64,000 nucleotides of DNA, from positions 1 through 64,000 of IMG/VR virus record IMGVR_UViG_3300005830_000045. One strand, 5' to 3'. Within the stretch, counting starts at the first letter, position 1; each line of letters begins with the position of its first letter. This DNA is from a virus. Shown piece after piece: positions 7,903 to 16,541 of the stretch. The position numbers and the translations under genes are program-made. The notes under the pieces were generated by a model. That model was not told the DNA's origin, ran no database searches, and worked only from the letters and a program-made list of their open reading frames with translations.

Positions 7903-8310
7903 ATGGATCAAACATTATTTGGAAGGATGACCATTACAGGGTCATCAATTCATTCCGATTTCTACGATAACGGTGACTCTGGTTCTGCGATTACAATTGA
8001 CACAGACAATGGCAATTATCAGAAGGTAAAATTGACAGCTGATTGCACAATAACGCTACGAAGCACAACAGGAATAGGAACAGCACGTTACACAATTCCA
8101 TTGGTTCTGTTATTGGTTCAAGACGCATCTGGTGGACACGTTGTCAATTGGGCTGCATACGGGGATGGAGCAATTGATTGGGCTAGCGGACAATTAGGAG
8201 CCATAACCATATCGGCAAACGCAGAAGATTTGTTGTTTGCTGTAGGCCTTTTCGACAACATTGGATCGAACATAGATTGGATGTGTTCGATTATGCACAA
8301 CTTTAAGTAA
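7903..8310 (+). CDS. appendage-type virion protein
   Basis: 135 residues from ATG 7903, behind AGGAGAAG; the longer open frame upstream overlaps the previous gene and has no SD. Residues ~25-50 (SAITIDTDNGNYQKVKLTAD, then CTITLRS) match the pattern of a domain common in phage fibres and appendages, in which a natural-zero or trend term is written as x-LTxNxTITL. The rest is beta-rich, with VVNWAAYGDGAIDW near the C-terminus. Probably a surface or appendage component of the cassette at 6.5-9.5 kb. Confidence 0.55.
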   Translation: MDQTLFGRMTITGSSIHSDFYDNGDSGSAITIDTDNGNYQKVKLTADCTITLRSTTGIGTARYTIPLVLLLVQDASGGHVVNWAAYGDGAIDWASGQLGAITISANAEDLLFAVGLFDNIGSNIDWMCSIMHNFK

Positions 8311-8311
8311 C

Positions 8312-9433
8312 ATGAAGATACACTATCAAGTAGCTTCAAGTGATTTTTTAGATTGGAATGTTGTTGATTCCAAAGATTGGACTGGCCTTGGTTGTTTGTT
8401 TATAAATGCGATTTGCGTTCAAGGCGATATATGGCAAGGCTATGATGTTTATGGCGTAAAGAATCTTAGCAATGGCGCATTAGAAGTTGTTGGTTGTTGT
8501 GATTCTAAAGATTGGCCTCCAGGAACAAGATGGGCTCGTGTTGTAAAGTATGTGCCTTTGGGGCCTGATCCTCGCCCAGAATATGGAGGCGCAATAAATA
8601 GTTACAAGATTACAGAAATTTATGCCGATAATTTCTCTGCATTCTCCTACCACAAAAAAGATTCTTTATGTTGTTTCAAGCCTTGGGAAGACTTATATTT
8701 AAATAGATATTGTTGTAAAAATGGCATTTGGTTGTCTGATAAACAATTTGATGATTTAGACAAAAAAAGGTCTAAAAGAAGTTGGCGAGAATGGGGCGAG
8801 CACCTTTCGGTTGAAGAACTGGACAAAAACGGATTGGTTTTAGATCAATCTTCATTGGGTAGAAAGGTAGAACCAAAAGGCACTCAAACATTTATTATGA
8901 GAACAGGCACATCTTTTTATTACGCGCACACAGCGCAAAAGGTTCATAGTATATTGAAGGGATTTGGCACAGAAGATACAACCGTTGCTTCTGATATAAC
9001 TGGCGATGAAACATTGTTTATTTTTTGCGCCAAACCAGGTGCCCCTTGGGTCGCTCACTGGCCAAATAATGGTGTCTATAGATGTCAGATTGATGTGTCA
9101 TCTGCAACTACTGATTTGGCCTATGGCTTGAAGAATTTTGGATCTTCACCCGGACACTTTGGAAGAACAAGTAAAGAACACGGAACTTGTTTGCAGGCAA
9201 TCCAACAAGCTGAAGCTTCATTCACTGGTTCTGGGTTGAAGTTGGCCACTATAACAAATCCTTCTTGGTCGCTTGGTTCGCATTTCGATCAATTAGAAAT
9301 ACTTATTGCCGGAACAAGAACAACAGGCCATAGCAAGCAATCCTTGACGTTGAGGTTGAATAGGCCAGATGATTATATTGATGGGCCTTGGGAGCCTGTG
9401 CCCTGTGTAACGCAGGCAATGCTTGTCTTTTAG
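8312..9433 (+). CDS. large Cys/Trp-rich putative surface protein
   Basis: 373 residues from ATG 8312, one base after the previous stop and with no clear SD, so translational coupling is likely. It is unusually rich in Cys, Trp, Tyr and Asp in the first 150 residues (ALEVVGCCDSKDWPPGTRW; KDSLCCFKPW; NRYCCKNGIW). The C-terminal half is beta-like and ends LNRPDDYIDGPWEPVPCVTQ. The DNA is A/T-rich with many TTG and TAT codons, unlike the neck genes that follow, which suggests separate acquisition. No known family recognised. A carbohydrate-binding or adhesin role is a guess from position and composition. Confidence 0.55.
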   Translation: MKIHYQVASSDFLDWNVVDSKDWTGLGCLFINAICVQGDIWQGYDVYGVKNLSNGALEVVGCCDSKDWPPGTRWARVVKYVPLGPDPRPEYGGAINSYKITEIYADNFSAFSYHKKDSLCCFKPWEDLYLNRYCCKNGIWLSDKQFDDLDKKRSKRSWREWGEHLSVEELDKNGLVLDQSSLGRKVEPKGTQTFIMRTGTSFYYAHTAQKVHSILKGFGTEDTTVASDITGDETLFIFCAKPGAPWVAHWPNNGVYRCQIDVSSATTDLAYGLKNFGSSPGHFGRTSKEHGTCLQAIQQAEASFTGSGLKLATITNPSWSLGSHFDQLEILIAGTRTTGHSKQSLTLRLNRPDDYIDGPWEPVPCVTQAMLVF

Positions 9434-9538
9434 ACAGAAAAGGTGAGAAAGATGAAAAGTTATTATGGATTTAGAGATTGGCCTTGAAGTCCAACATCTT
9501 TGATTGATTCAAAGCTTATCCAAGTGCTTTAGAGTGGT
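9434..9538 (+). other. spacer with an 11-codon open frame
   Basis: The 105-base gap contains ATG 9451 preceded by AAAAGGTGAGAAAG, encoding MKSYYGFRDWP and then TGA (stop at 9484-9486). The frame continues SPTSLIDSKLIQVL to a second stop, so this may be a short leader peptide or the remnant of a longer gene broken by a TGA. There is no other structure of note. Confidence 0.25.
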
Positions 9539-10036
9539 ATGATGTCGGTTGTAACGAAAGTTGAGCCTTTGAGCGGAAATGTGAATGGTGGCAACACCGT
9601 TTACACGACGCCAGAGGTTTTCGTTCCAGGCTCTGTTCGTTTGATTTGGAACGGAAACATCTATCAGGCTTCAGACACGAGACACGGATTCACAGAAACA
9701 GACACGAATGAAATCACAACGGTGCGTGCTCCCAGAACGGGTGACGTGCTTTTGGCAATATACCAGATAAACGCTGGCTCTGGCGTTTCTCCGTCTGACG
9801 AGTATGCCGATGGAGTTCAAGATTTATCAGAATTGACGGCAATACTACAAGCAGATAGAAAAGACAGACAAATACGTCTTGTTGAAGATGAGAATGCTTT
9901 GTACAGATTCGATGTGGGAGCAAGCATTGGCGGTATAGTACCAGGTGACGTGGATGACGGCCGTTGGTTCCGTATCGGCGACCAAATCCTAACTTTTGTT
10001 GGTTCTCCGTTTCACCCGTATGGCAGTTTGCCGTAG
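9539..10036 (+). CDS. virion protein with neck/fibre-type domain
   Basis: 165 residues from ATG 9539 (a second ATG at 9542 is equally possible). Residues 1-75 are a beta segment (SVRLIWNGNIYQASDTRHGF). Residues ~95-155 (VQDLSELTAILQADRKDRQI, then LYRFDVGASI and VDDGRWFRIGD) follow a pattern seen in many phage structural proteins: v-d-s-e-L-x-a-i-x(6)-R-x-v-e-D-x-x-a-l-Y-r-f. It probably belongs to the particle as a small collar, fibre or head-vertex component. It closes the surface-protein cassette before the neck genes. Confidence 0.55.
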   Translation: MMSVVTKVEPLSGNVNGGNTVYTTPEVFVPGSVRLIWNGNIYQASDTRHGFTETDTNEITTVRAPRTGDVLLAIYQINAGSGVSPSDEYADGVQDLSELTAILQADRKDRQIRLVEDENALYRFDVGASIGGIVPGDVDDGRWFRIGDQILTFVGSPFHPYGSLP

Positions 10037-10047
10037 GAGTCTTGAAG

Positions 10048-10482
10048 ATGCAGCCAGAAGAGAAAACAGTTACGCACGAAGTTGTGGTTCATAAGGCAAA
10101 TGTTTCGCTGATGAAAGGCGAATCTTTGCGTGATTACATTTCAAAAGTTTCCAACGCAGGCCGGCAACACCTCATGAAAAAGTTGAATCTCGGCAACAAA
10201 GTTGCCGTATATATGGTGGAAGCTTTCTCCGATGCCGCTGTCTTCAACGTCTACAGATACGACGACAACGCACAATCGGACAAAATAAATAGCTATTACG
10301 CTGTGCCTTACAAGCGAAAAGATGATGGAACTTTTGAAATGGGCGAAGCGACAGAGGTGATAAGCGTCACCCGGTTTGAACCCAAAAAGGTCCCAATCTC
10401 AAAATCTTCAGAGAAAACTTTCGGCAACGAAGTTTCAACCTGGAAAGAGACAGAAAAAAGCTTCTGGAAGGGTGCCCTTTAG
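10048..10482 (+). CDS. head-associated protein sharing the scaffold C-terminal tail
   Basis: 144 residues from ATG 10048, seven bases after TAGGAG; the upstream extension to 9964 overlaps the previous gene and is unlikely. The middle (VYMVEAFSDAAVFNVYRYDD; YYAVPYKRKDDGTFEMGEA; TEVISVTRFEP) has the texture of a small beta domain common in phage protease/scaffold-region proteins: V-E-x-F-x-D-x-V, then Y-x-V-P-Y-x-x-x-D-G-x-F-x-x-G-E-x-x-E-V. The last ten residues, TEKSFWKGAL, nearly repeat the scaffold end TKKGFWTGVL (6/10 identical). This suggests a minor head protein drawn into the procapsid by the same tail. Function inferred. Confidence 0.6.
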   Translation: MQPEEKTVTHEVVVHKANVSLMKGESLRDYISKVSNAGRQHLMKKLNLGNKVAVYMVEAFSDAAVFNVYRYDDNAQSDKINSYYAVPYKRKDDGTFEMGEATEVISVTRFEPKKVPISKSSEKTFGNEVSTWKETEKSFWKGAL

Positions 10483-10490
10483 GAGGAACG

Positions 10491-11600
10491 ATGCCTGCCA
10501 TCGCACGTGAACAAGAGAACAGAATTGACCTGATCAATTGGTTCATTTCGATTGGTGGAGTGCTTACAGACGCCTATCAGGTTCAATATCGTATCTTTGA
10601 TATCTCTAGTGGACTTCCTGGAACTCAAATATTTCCAGTTACGCCTGGAGACTATGAAAACGTCACTACAGGGCCTGGCCACTTTTCCACTGGTTCGTAT
10701 TATGCCTATGATAACACAGCCGGCACGGGGTGGACGCCTCTGGTTACGGCAGTTGTAGGCACTCATCGAGTTGAATGGCGTTGGAAAGCAACGTCTTCAA
10801 GCCCATTCCAAGCAGGGTTTGAAGATTTCGAGGTCCTGAATTCATCTGTGGGTGGAACATCAGACGCCTATGTCACGGTTCAAGATATCAGAGATGCAGG
10901 CCTTTTGGAAGCGGATTATTCGGATGACAAGGTTCTTGCTTCCATTGAATTATGGCAAGCCATGCTTGAACGAATTTGTCGACAATGGTTCAATCCTCGT
11001 GTTCTCATTATCAACTTCGATGGAACGGATTCAGACACCTTACACCTTGGCGTTCCGATCATTGAAATCGAATACATCAAACTGAATAATGGCCCTGTTG
11101 CCTTGGACACGGACTATTATCGTGTGTACAACGCCAGGAGTTATCCGGATGACCGAAGAAATCCTCGAATAAAGTTGAGGAATTATCAAGAATATCAAGA
11201 TATATACACAGCTCCTTTGGTTTGGGGCGACCTAAGATTCAGAAAAGGCAGACAAAACCAAGAAGTCAAAGGCACTTTTGGCTTTGTGGAAGAAGATGGC
11301 CTCACACCGAAGCCAATAAAACGCGCCTTGCTCAAACTTGTAATCGAGAAGTTGACAAGACCTATTTATACAGCCCCAACGATAGCTCCAAAGTTGGCTC
11401 CGCCTCCATTGCTTGCTGGTTTGCTGACGGAAGAGTGGACAGATGGGCACAAACTAAAGTACACAGACACTTTCAAAGTGAAGGAACGTCGTGCAGTAGG
11501 TTTTTCTGGGGTGACCCAAGACCCTGAAATCATCGACATACTCAGGATGTATCGCGCACCTCTTGGTATCGCGACACCTGCACACCCGAGTCATAGCTGA
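10491..11600 (+). CDS. head-tail connector with N-terminal beta domain
   Basis: 369 residues from ATG 10491, with AGGAGG overlapping the previous stop. Residues ~1-115 form a beta-sandwich-like domain (DAYQVQYRIFDISSG; GTHRVEWRWKATSS). Residues ~122-290 look like the connector proper: SDAYVTVQDIRDAGL, ASIELWQAMLERICRQWFNPR, TPKPIKRALLKLVIEKL, the helical pattern of gp6/YqbG-type head-tail adaptors that ring the portal. The Pro-rich C-terminus follows. It starts the neck operon, overlapping the next gene by one base. The N-terminal domain is an addition to the usual ~110-160-residue family size. Confidence 0.7.
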   Translation: MPAIAREQENRIDLINWFISIGGVLTDAYQVQYRIFDISSGLPGTQIFPVTPGDYENVTTGPGHFSTGSYYAYDNTAGTGWTPLVTAVVGTHRVEWRWKATSSSPFQAGFEDFEVLNSSVGGTSDAYVTVQDIRDAGLLEADYSDDKVLASIELWQAMLERICRQWFNPRVLIINFDGTDSDTLHLGVPIIEIEYIKLNNGPVALDTDYYRVYNARSYPDDRRNPRIKLRNYQEYQDIYTAPLVWGDLRFRKGRQNQEVKGTFGFVEEDGLTPKPIKRALLKLVIEKLTRPIYTAPTIAPKLAPPPLLAGLLTEEWTDGHKLKYTDTFKVKERRAVGFSGVTQDPEIIDILRMYRAPLGIATPAHPSHS

Positions 11601-12010
11601 TGGCAATACCAAATTTATTGCACCCTGTTCCGGTTCAAATTAGCCAGACGGATGAATCCGAGACCATCTATGATGATGATATGCGCGAACCTGTCCAGCA
11701 GTGTGTGCGAGGTTCAACCGTAACAGTTTACGGGCAAGTGAAGTGGGGGATGGATCAGAAGTATAATTCAAGGCGTCAGGGCGTGGAAGAGGACAGCGAC
11801 GGATATGTTTTGTTCAGGTACGTTGATTTGAATGCCGCTGGAATAACGATTAAACGTGAAGATAGATTTCTGAAGTTGGGGAACATTGATGTTGATGTTT
11901 ACGTCACCGGATTGCGTCCAGAGGGACACTATTCCGATCAAGGTGGGCCTACATTGGTCAAAGCTTATTTCTCCGATAGGCAACCATCTCGTCAAACGAA
12001 AGGCGTGTAA
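11600..12010 (+). CDS. head closure / neck protein (putative)
   Basis: 136 residues, start overlapping the connector stop as TGATG. The protein is beta-rich (STVTVYGQVKWGMDQ; DGYVLFRYVDLNAAGI; IDVDVYVTGLRPEGHYSD) and of the size of head-closure or neck proteins such as SPP1 gp16-like. It stands between the connector and the gpG/gpS-like tail completion protein, the normal position. No diagnostic motif, so the call relies on gene order. Confidence 0.55.
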   Translation: MAIPNLLHPVPVQISQTDESETIYDDDMREPVQQCVRGSTVTVYGQVKWGMDQKYNSRRQGVEEDSDGYVLFRYVDLNAAGITIKREDRFLKLGNIDVDVYVTGLRPEGHYSDQGGPTLVKAYFSDRQPSRQTKGV

Positions 12011-12636
12011 TGGCCACTTCTTTCAAAATGGACAAGGGATGGAAGAAGTGGGAGTACGCAATTACACCTCGTGTTTTTGCCGCAAAGTTGAATCACAATA
12101 TGCGTCGTGCTACGGCGTTAAACGGAAAGATAGCAGAAGCCACGATAAGAAACACCATCAAAGCAGGCGTGGACCCAGCAAATGCAAATTTGACGATTAT
12201 GATCAAATCGAGCAGCAAGCCATTGGTTGATAAACCAGGAGGTCTTTTTCAAGCTGTGACTTCTGTTGTTGTGGATCATACGACGGTTTTTGCTGGTGTT
12301 CTTTCTACTGATGGCGATTATGATATTGCGATTGCTCTTCACGAAGGGGCAACTATTGCCGTGACTCCTCGTATGAGAGGGATGTTTTTCTGGCTTTGGC
12401 ACGCGAGTGAAGGCAGAATCCAGCCGGTTGATCTTGATGGTAGGGCTGCTGAGCTTTGGGAACGTGCCCCTGGTGGATGGGTGCCGTTGAAAGAATCGAC
12501 AACTCATATAGTCATACCTTCAAGACCTTTTATTCAAAAAGCTTTTGCTGATAAAGAAATGAGAGAAAAAGCTAAACATAACTGGCAAATGGCTTTGCAA
12601 GTTACTATGCGTGAACTGGCAAAGGGCAGACAATGA
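12010..12636 (+). CDS. tail completion / virion morphogenesis protein (Mu gpG / P2 gpS-like)
   Basis: 208 residues, TAATG overlap with the upstream gene. Helical N-terminus (LNHNMRRATALNGKIAEATI) followed by a beta region (AIALHEGATIAVTPRMRGMF) and the signature IPSRPFIQKAF near residue 185, typical of the phage virion morphogenesis family, whose members complete the tail and join it to the head. Overlaps the next gene by four bases. Spacing, size and motif agree, so the call is fairly firm. Confidence 0.7.
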   Translation: MATSFKMDKGWKKWEYAITPRVFAAKLNHNMRRATALNGKIAEATIRNTIKAGVDPANANLTIMIKSSSKPLVDKPGGLFQAVTSVVVDHTTVFAGVLSTDGDYDIAIALHEGATIAVTPRMRGMFFWLWHASEGRIQPVDLDGRAAELWERAPGGWVPLKESTTHIVIPSRPFIQKAFADKEMREKAKHNWQMALQVTMRELAKGRQ

Positions 12637-13874
12637 GAACGATCAAGCTTATAAAAAACTTTGAGTTCCAAGAAAAGAACAGAGAAAGAATCACGCTTGG
12701 ACCAAATGTTCGTTTGGTGGCAAACGAGCACAAAGTTCAACTTAAAGATACAAATGGAGTTTATCCTATTGATCCTGATCTTTATGTAAAAACTTGGGTA
12801 GCAAACCCAATAAACGTAAAACAATGGCTTTTGTTTGAATCCGTAATTGCTCACTGGTATGACGATGATGGAAGCCCGATAACAAGTGACGGATATAGGC
12901 TTGGGGACGGAACAGATGAATATTGGTGGGACGGAGGAGATTGGGTTATCAACAACACGAGTTGGAACACAGAACAAGAAATTTGCGACAACATAAACAC
13001 TTTCCCTGTTTCTTCTTTGAAACTTCAAGTTATTGTGAATTTAGTTACAACCGATTCGGAATATACGCCAGTGCTTTATTCCGTCAAAGTTCTCTATTCT
13101 TCTTCAATTGAGTTCAAAGAAGATTTGATTTATCGCTCTTTGATTCCTGCCTTGAAAGAAGGGATAAGGCCAATTGCAGACTACCCTGTAAAGCTTTCCG
13201 CAGACAGCGATACTATTGATTTGAAAAACGACTTTCCGCTGAGAACTCCTTACAATGTTGTTGAAATTGATTCTGTTTTCGACAATAACTCTGATCCAAA
13301 TCACCTTTTAGACCTTTACAGTTCATATGATTATAACGCACAAGTAATTACGATGACAACAACTCTGTCTGCCGGAACTGTTGTATGGATCAAGCTTATT
13401 TATGAGCCTGAAGTCGCTATAACCACTAAAAGAACATACAATGAAATTGGAAAAGTTCCTGTCCTTGTTATTTCTGATTATAACAACATTTCATCAAAAG
13501 AAGGACAGGGATCAGAGACAGTAATGAATAAAGCTACAGGAGTTGGGACGAAAGTTCATGCGCCTTTGATGCTCGACATCGAGTTTGTGCTCAGATGTCT
13601 CACAGACAAAGCTCGTGACCAAGTACGGCTCACAGATATGGTCAAGAGCTATTTCAGGAGGAACCCAGTGCTTTGGTCCAAGGGATTGGACGAGCCATAT
13701 CGTTTGTGGCTTATAGATGAAATTGATCATCAAAATCCGTTGGGTGAAAGCGAAATCGACTCTGCAAGACTTAGGTTTCGCATAGCAAACGCGCTATTCT
13801 ACAATCGTGGAGACGAAGTTGCGTATGCTGTAAAACGCTTTGTCGTACAGGGACCACCAAACTTGATAGTGTGA
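12633..13874 (+). CDS. neck/tail terminator-region structural protein
   Basis: 413 residues, ATGA overlap with the completion protein. The first ~280 residues are beta-rich and Asp/Tyr-rich (YRLGDGTDEYWWDGGDW; VVWIKLIYEPEVAI). The last ~130 residues (GTKVHAPLMLDIEFVLRCLT; VRLTDMVKSYFRRN; GESEIDSARLRFRIANALFY) have the alternating strand-helix pattern expected of a tail terminator domain. The gene sits just before the sheath, where a tail terminator is normally found. I read it as a terminator fused to a large N-terminal domain; the family was not recognised. Confidence 0.5.
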   Translation: MRTIKLIKNFEFQEKNRERITLGPNVRLVANEHKVQLKDTNGVYPIDPDLYVKTWVANPINVKQWLLFESVIAHWYDDDGSPITSDGYRLGDGTDEYWWDGGDWVINNTSWNTEQEICDNINTFPVSSLKLQVIVNLVTTDSEYTPVLYSVKVLYSSSIEFKEDLIYRSLIPALKEGIRPIADYPVKLSADSDTIDLKNDFPLRTPYNVVEIDSVFDNNSDPNHLLDLYSSYDYNAQVITMTTTLSAGTVVWIKLIYEPEVAITTKRTYNEIGKVPVLVISDYNNISSKEGQGSETVMNKATGVGTKVHAPLMLDIEFVLRCLTDKARDQVRLTDMVKSYFRRNPVLWSKGLDEPYRLWLIDEIDHQNPLGESEIDSARLRFRIANALFYNRGDEVAYAVKRFVVQGPPNLIV

Positions 13875-13891
13875 GCTGAAGGAGTTTGAAA

Positions 13892-16216
13892 ATGGCACAA
13901 AGAAGGTTTGGCCCCACCCGTGGCGCGGGTGTGGTTACCATCGAAAAAGAAGGTGAAAAAACCATTGAACCGGCTGCACTAGGTTGGGCTGGTTATGCTG
14001 GTGTTTTCGAGAAAGGTCCTGTGGGCGAATTGAGCATTTGCCCGAATAGAACCACTTTCTTTCGCAGACACGGAAGCTACATTGATGACGGCCTTGCTCC
14101 GGATTGCGCGCAAAATTTCTACGATATTGCAGCTGGAGCTGGCGGGTTGCTTATCGTTCGCGTTACAGACGGAAATGAAGAACAAGCGGAGCGAACACTT
14201 TATCAAAGAAAAGTTGAAGGATCAGGCGCATCAGCTGAGCCTTGGCTTGTTCCTATGGGCAAGGTAAAAGCCAAAAACGGTGGTCGTTGGGGCGGAAAAG
14301 AACGTTTCTATACGAATGAGATGGCTTTGATTGGTGACCTTGGCGAAATTACGCTTGACACCGGTGTCACGACAAAAACGGACATCTGGAAAGGCGGATA
14401 TGTCGAGTTGAGCGCTGTAGCGAATAAACGCTATACGATCACAGGGAATACGGCGGCAGGTGTTATTACCGTGGAAGCAGACGAAACAATGCTTACAGAC
14501 CACGGTGGCGGCGCTGATCTTCGTTATTACCTTGTCCTTGAAAACGATGGAAAAGAAGTCACTTTCACAATTGAAGATGGAGAGGATAATCCATCAACTG
14601 AATTTGCTCTTAACGTTTTTGTTGACGGAGAACTTTTCAAAAAGTATTCAAATCTGAATACCAATCCCACGAGCGCCAATTACTGGGTCAGCGTTATCAA
14701 TAACGACGATACAAACGATCAGGTTGAAGTTGAAGACCTTGTGACGGGAGGCCACACAGCGGCAACCAGACCAGCAAACCTTTATGGGGTGATTGATACC
14801 GTAACTGAAACGGTTCTCACAGCCAGAATCAGCAACTTTGACATCAACTCTGTTGGCGGTGGAGACCCAACTTTTGCGCTTGGAACGACAACGGATGATT
14901 ACAAGGCGCAAAGAATCACCATTACAATGGCAGACTCAACGACTGGTGCTGCCGTTTCTGACAAATATGGCGCTCTTGGGACTGTGACTCTTGGAACGCT
15001 TTTTGATCCACCTAACGCAGCTGGCGGAGCAAACTTGATCAAATGGGTCCCTCCTTTCACCGTAACAGCAGGAGGTACAGCGCTCGCAGCAGCCGATACG
15101 CTTGTGATCGACTACATTCCGATGATTGCCGATCAGCTCATTGGTGGTCTCTTGTATCCGGATAAGCCAAACGCTTCTTTGTCCAAGTTCAGAATCGTGG
15201 ACAACGATCACAAAACAATCACAGTTGCAACAGGCTCTGATCTCACGACAAATGGTGCTGCAAACGATGAATTCATGGTCGTTGCTCTGCTTCCACTTGC
15301 TGGAGGTGTAGATGGAAATGCAGATTTAGTCGATGCAGATTACACCTCGCAAGCTTGGGATGTGGACGCATCACCTTTCAATCGAACAGCAGATAAAAAC
15401 CTTGGCCTGATCAAATTTGCTACTCCTGGAATCACGGCCACAGCCGTTCAAAAAGCAGGGCAAGCGTACGCAGAAGCAAAGAATCACCAATACAGATATG
15501 AAATTCTCAAATCAATTACGACAGAAACTGGCGCTCAGTCCTATGTGAATGATACACTTGGAAGGTCAGACTTTGTGGTTGCAAGCTTCCCTTCGTATGG
15601 CTCTGTCGCTGATCCAGAAGCGAATAACAGCGGCAAACTCAAAGAGGTTCCTCTCACTGGCATGATCCACGGTCGTGAAGCACGTATTGCAGCAGATTAC
15701 AACGGATATCACAAGGCGCAAGCCGGAAATGATGCGACACTTCCAGCTGTTCTCAAGATTCCAACAGGTGATGCTGTTCTTGACGGAGAAATCCTTAACC
15801 CAGTTGGTCTTTCAATTATCAAGAAAAAGAAAGGCAACTTTGTTATTTGGGGTGACCGCACTTTGTACCGCGATTCAACTTGGAAGTGGAAGCACCAACG
15901 CGAGCAAATGAGTTATTATGAGCAGACGCTTCAAGAGAACTTTGATTGGATTGTTTTCGCGATCAACGACCCTGAAAACGACAAACAAGCGCTTGTCACC
16001 ATGAGGTCTTTCTTCCGGCCTGAGTGGGTCAAAAGAGCAATTCGAGGCAATTCGCTTGACGATGCAGCAATCATAAAGATTGACGCCGAAAACAACACAG
16101 ATGCAACGAGAAGTGCTGGTGATGCTTATGCGGATATTGCGTTGAGACTTGCCGACACCGTTGAAAGATTCATCATCCGTATCGGGAAACAAGGAATATT
16201 TGAATCTGTGGGCTAA
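13892..16216 (+). CDS. contractile tail sheath protein
   Basis: 774 residues from ATG 13892, behind AAGGAG; TTG 13886 sits two codons upstream and was not chosen. The N-terminal ~70 residues contain GWAGYAGVFEKGPVGE, typical of sheath proteins. A central insertion (~residues 140-480) is beta-rich and probably forms surface domains. The C-terminal third has sheath-like segments LTGMIHGREARIAADYNGYH, GLSIIKKKKGNFVIWGDRTL and IAFAINDPEN-like IVFAINDPEN, ending with VERFIIRIGKQGIFESVG, the strand that links neighbouring subunits. This gene alone establishes a myovirus. Size is larger than phage Mu sheath (about 495 aa), close to T4 gp18 (about 660) plus an extra domain. Confidence 0.9.
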   Translation: MAQRRFGPTRGAGVVTIEKEGEKTIEPAALGWAGYAGVFEKGPVGELSICPNRTTFFRRHGSYIDDGLAPDCAQNFYDIAAGAGGLLIVRVTDGNEEQAERTLYQRKVEGSGASAEPWLVPMGKVKAKNGGRWGGKERFYTNEMALIGDLGEITLDTGVTTKTDIWKGGYVELSAVANKRYTITGNTAAGVITVEADETMLTDHGGGADLRYYLVLENDGKEVTFTIEDGEDNPSTEFALNVFVDGELFKKYSNLNTNPTSANYWVSVINNDDTNDQVEVEDLVTGGHTAATRPANLYGVIDTVTETVLTARISNFDINSVGGGDPTFALGTTTDDYKAQRITITMADSTTGAAVSDKYGALGTVTLGTLFDPPNAAGGANLIKWVPPFTVTAGGTALAAADTLVIDYIPMIADQLIGGLLYPDKPNASLSKFRIVDNDHKTITVATGSDLTTNGAANDEFMVVALLPLAGGVDGNADLVDADYTSQAWDVDASPFNRTADKNLGLIKFATPGITATAVQKAGQAYAEAKNHQYRYEILKSITTETGAQSYVNDTLGRSDFVVASFPSYGSVADPEANNSGKLKEVPLTGMIHGREARIAADYNGYHKAQAGNDATLPAVLKIPTGDAVLDGEILNPVGLSIIKKKKGNFVIWGDRTLYRDSTWKWKHQREQMSYYEQTLQENFDWIVFAINDPENDKQALVTMRSFFRPEWVKRAIRGNSLDDAAIIKIDAENNTDATRSAGDAYADIALRLADTVERFIIRIGKQGIFESVG

Positions 16217-16263
16217 GTCTTTGGCCTCGATTTGATTAGGCTTGGAGGACAAGGAGTAATAAG

Positions 16264-16494
16264 ATGGCAACAAGAATAACAGAAAGATTTGGCGACGGTG
16301 GTGGCAACATTACCAAGTCGCATGGCGGAGAAGCAACGTTGTCCGATGCGCTCCGTGACGGAATTGATGATGTGGCGGAGCTGAGAACGCAGCTCATCGC
16401 TTTGCTCGCGAAACTGGATGCGGATGCAGGCGTGACAGATACTGATTACGCTTCCACGTTGACTCCAGCGGCGCAAACACTTACAAAGGGTTGA
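16264..16494 (+). CDS. hypothetical small helical protein between sheath and tube
   Basis: 76 residues from ATG 16264, with AAGGAG upstream. An N-terminal Gly-rich stretch (RFGDGGGNITKSHGGEATL) is followed by a single helix (VAELRTQLIALLAKLDADAG) and a C-terminus TDTDYASTLTPAAQTLTKG. Small proteins with the L-R-x-Q-x-x-x-L-L-x-K-L-D-x-D-x-G-V-x-D-x-x-Y pattern occur in many phage structural regions. Function unknown. The helix could form a coiled coil on the tail. Confidence 0.6.
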   Translation: MATRITERFGDGGGNITKSHGGEATLSDALRDGIDDVAELRTQLIALLAKLDADAGVTDTDYASTLTPAAQTLTKG

Positions 16495-16541
16495 TCCATC
16501 ACGCTCATATTGGGGCTCAACCTAAGCAGGAGGAATAGCAC

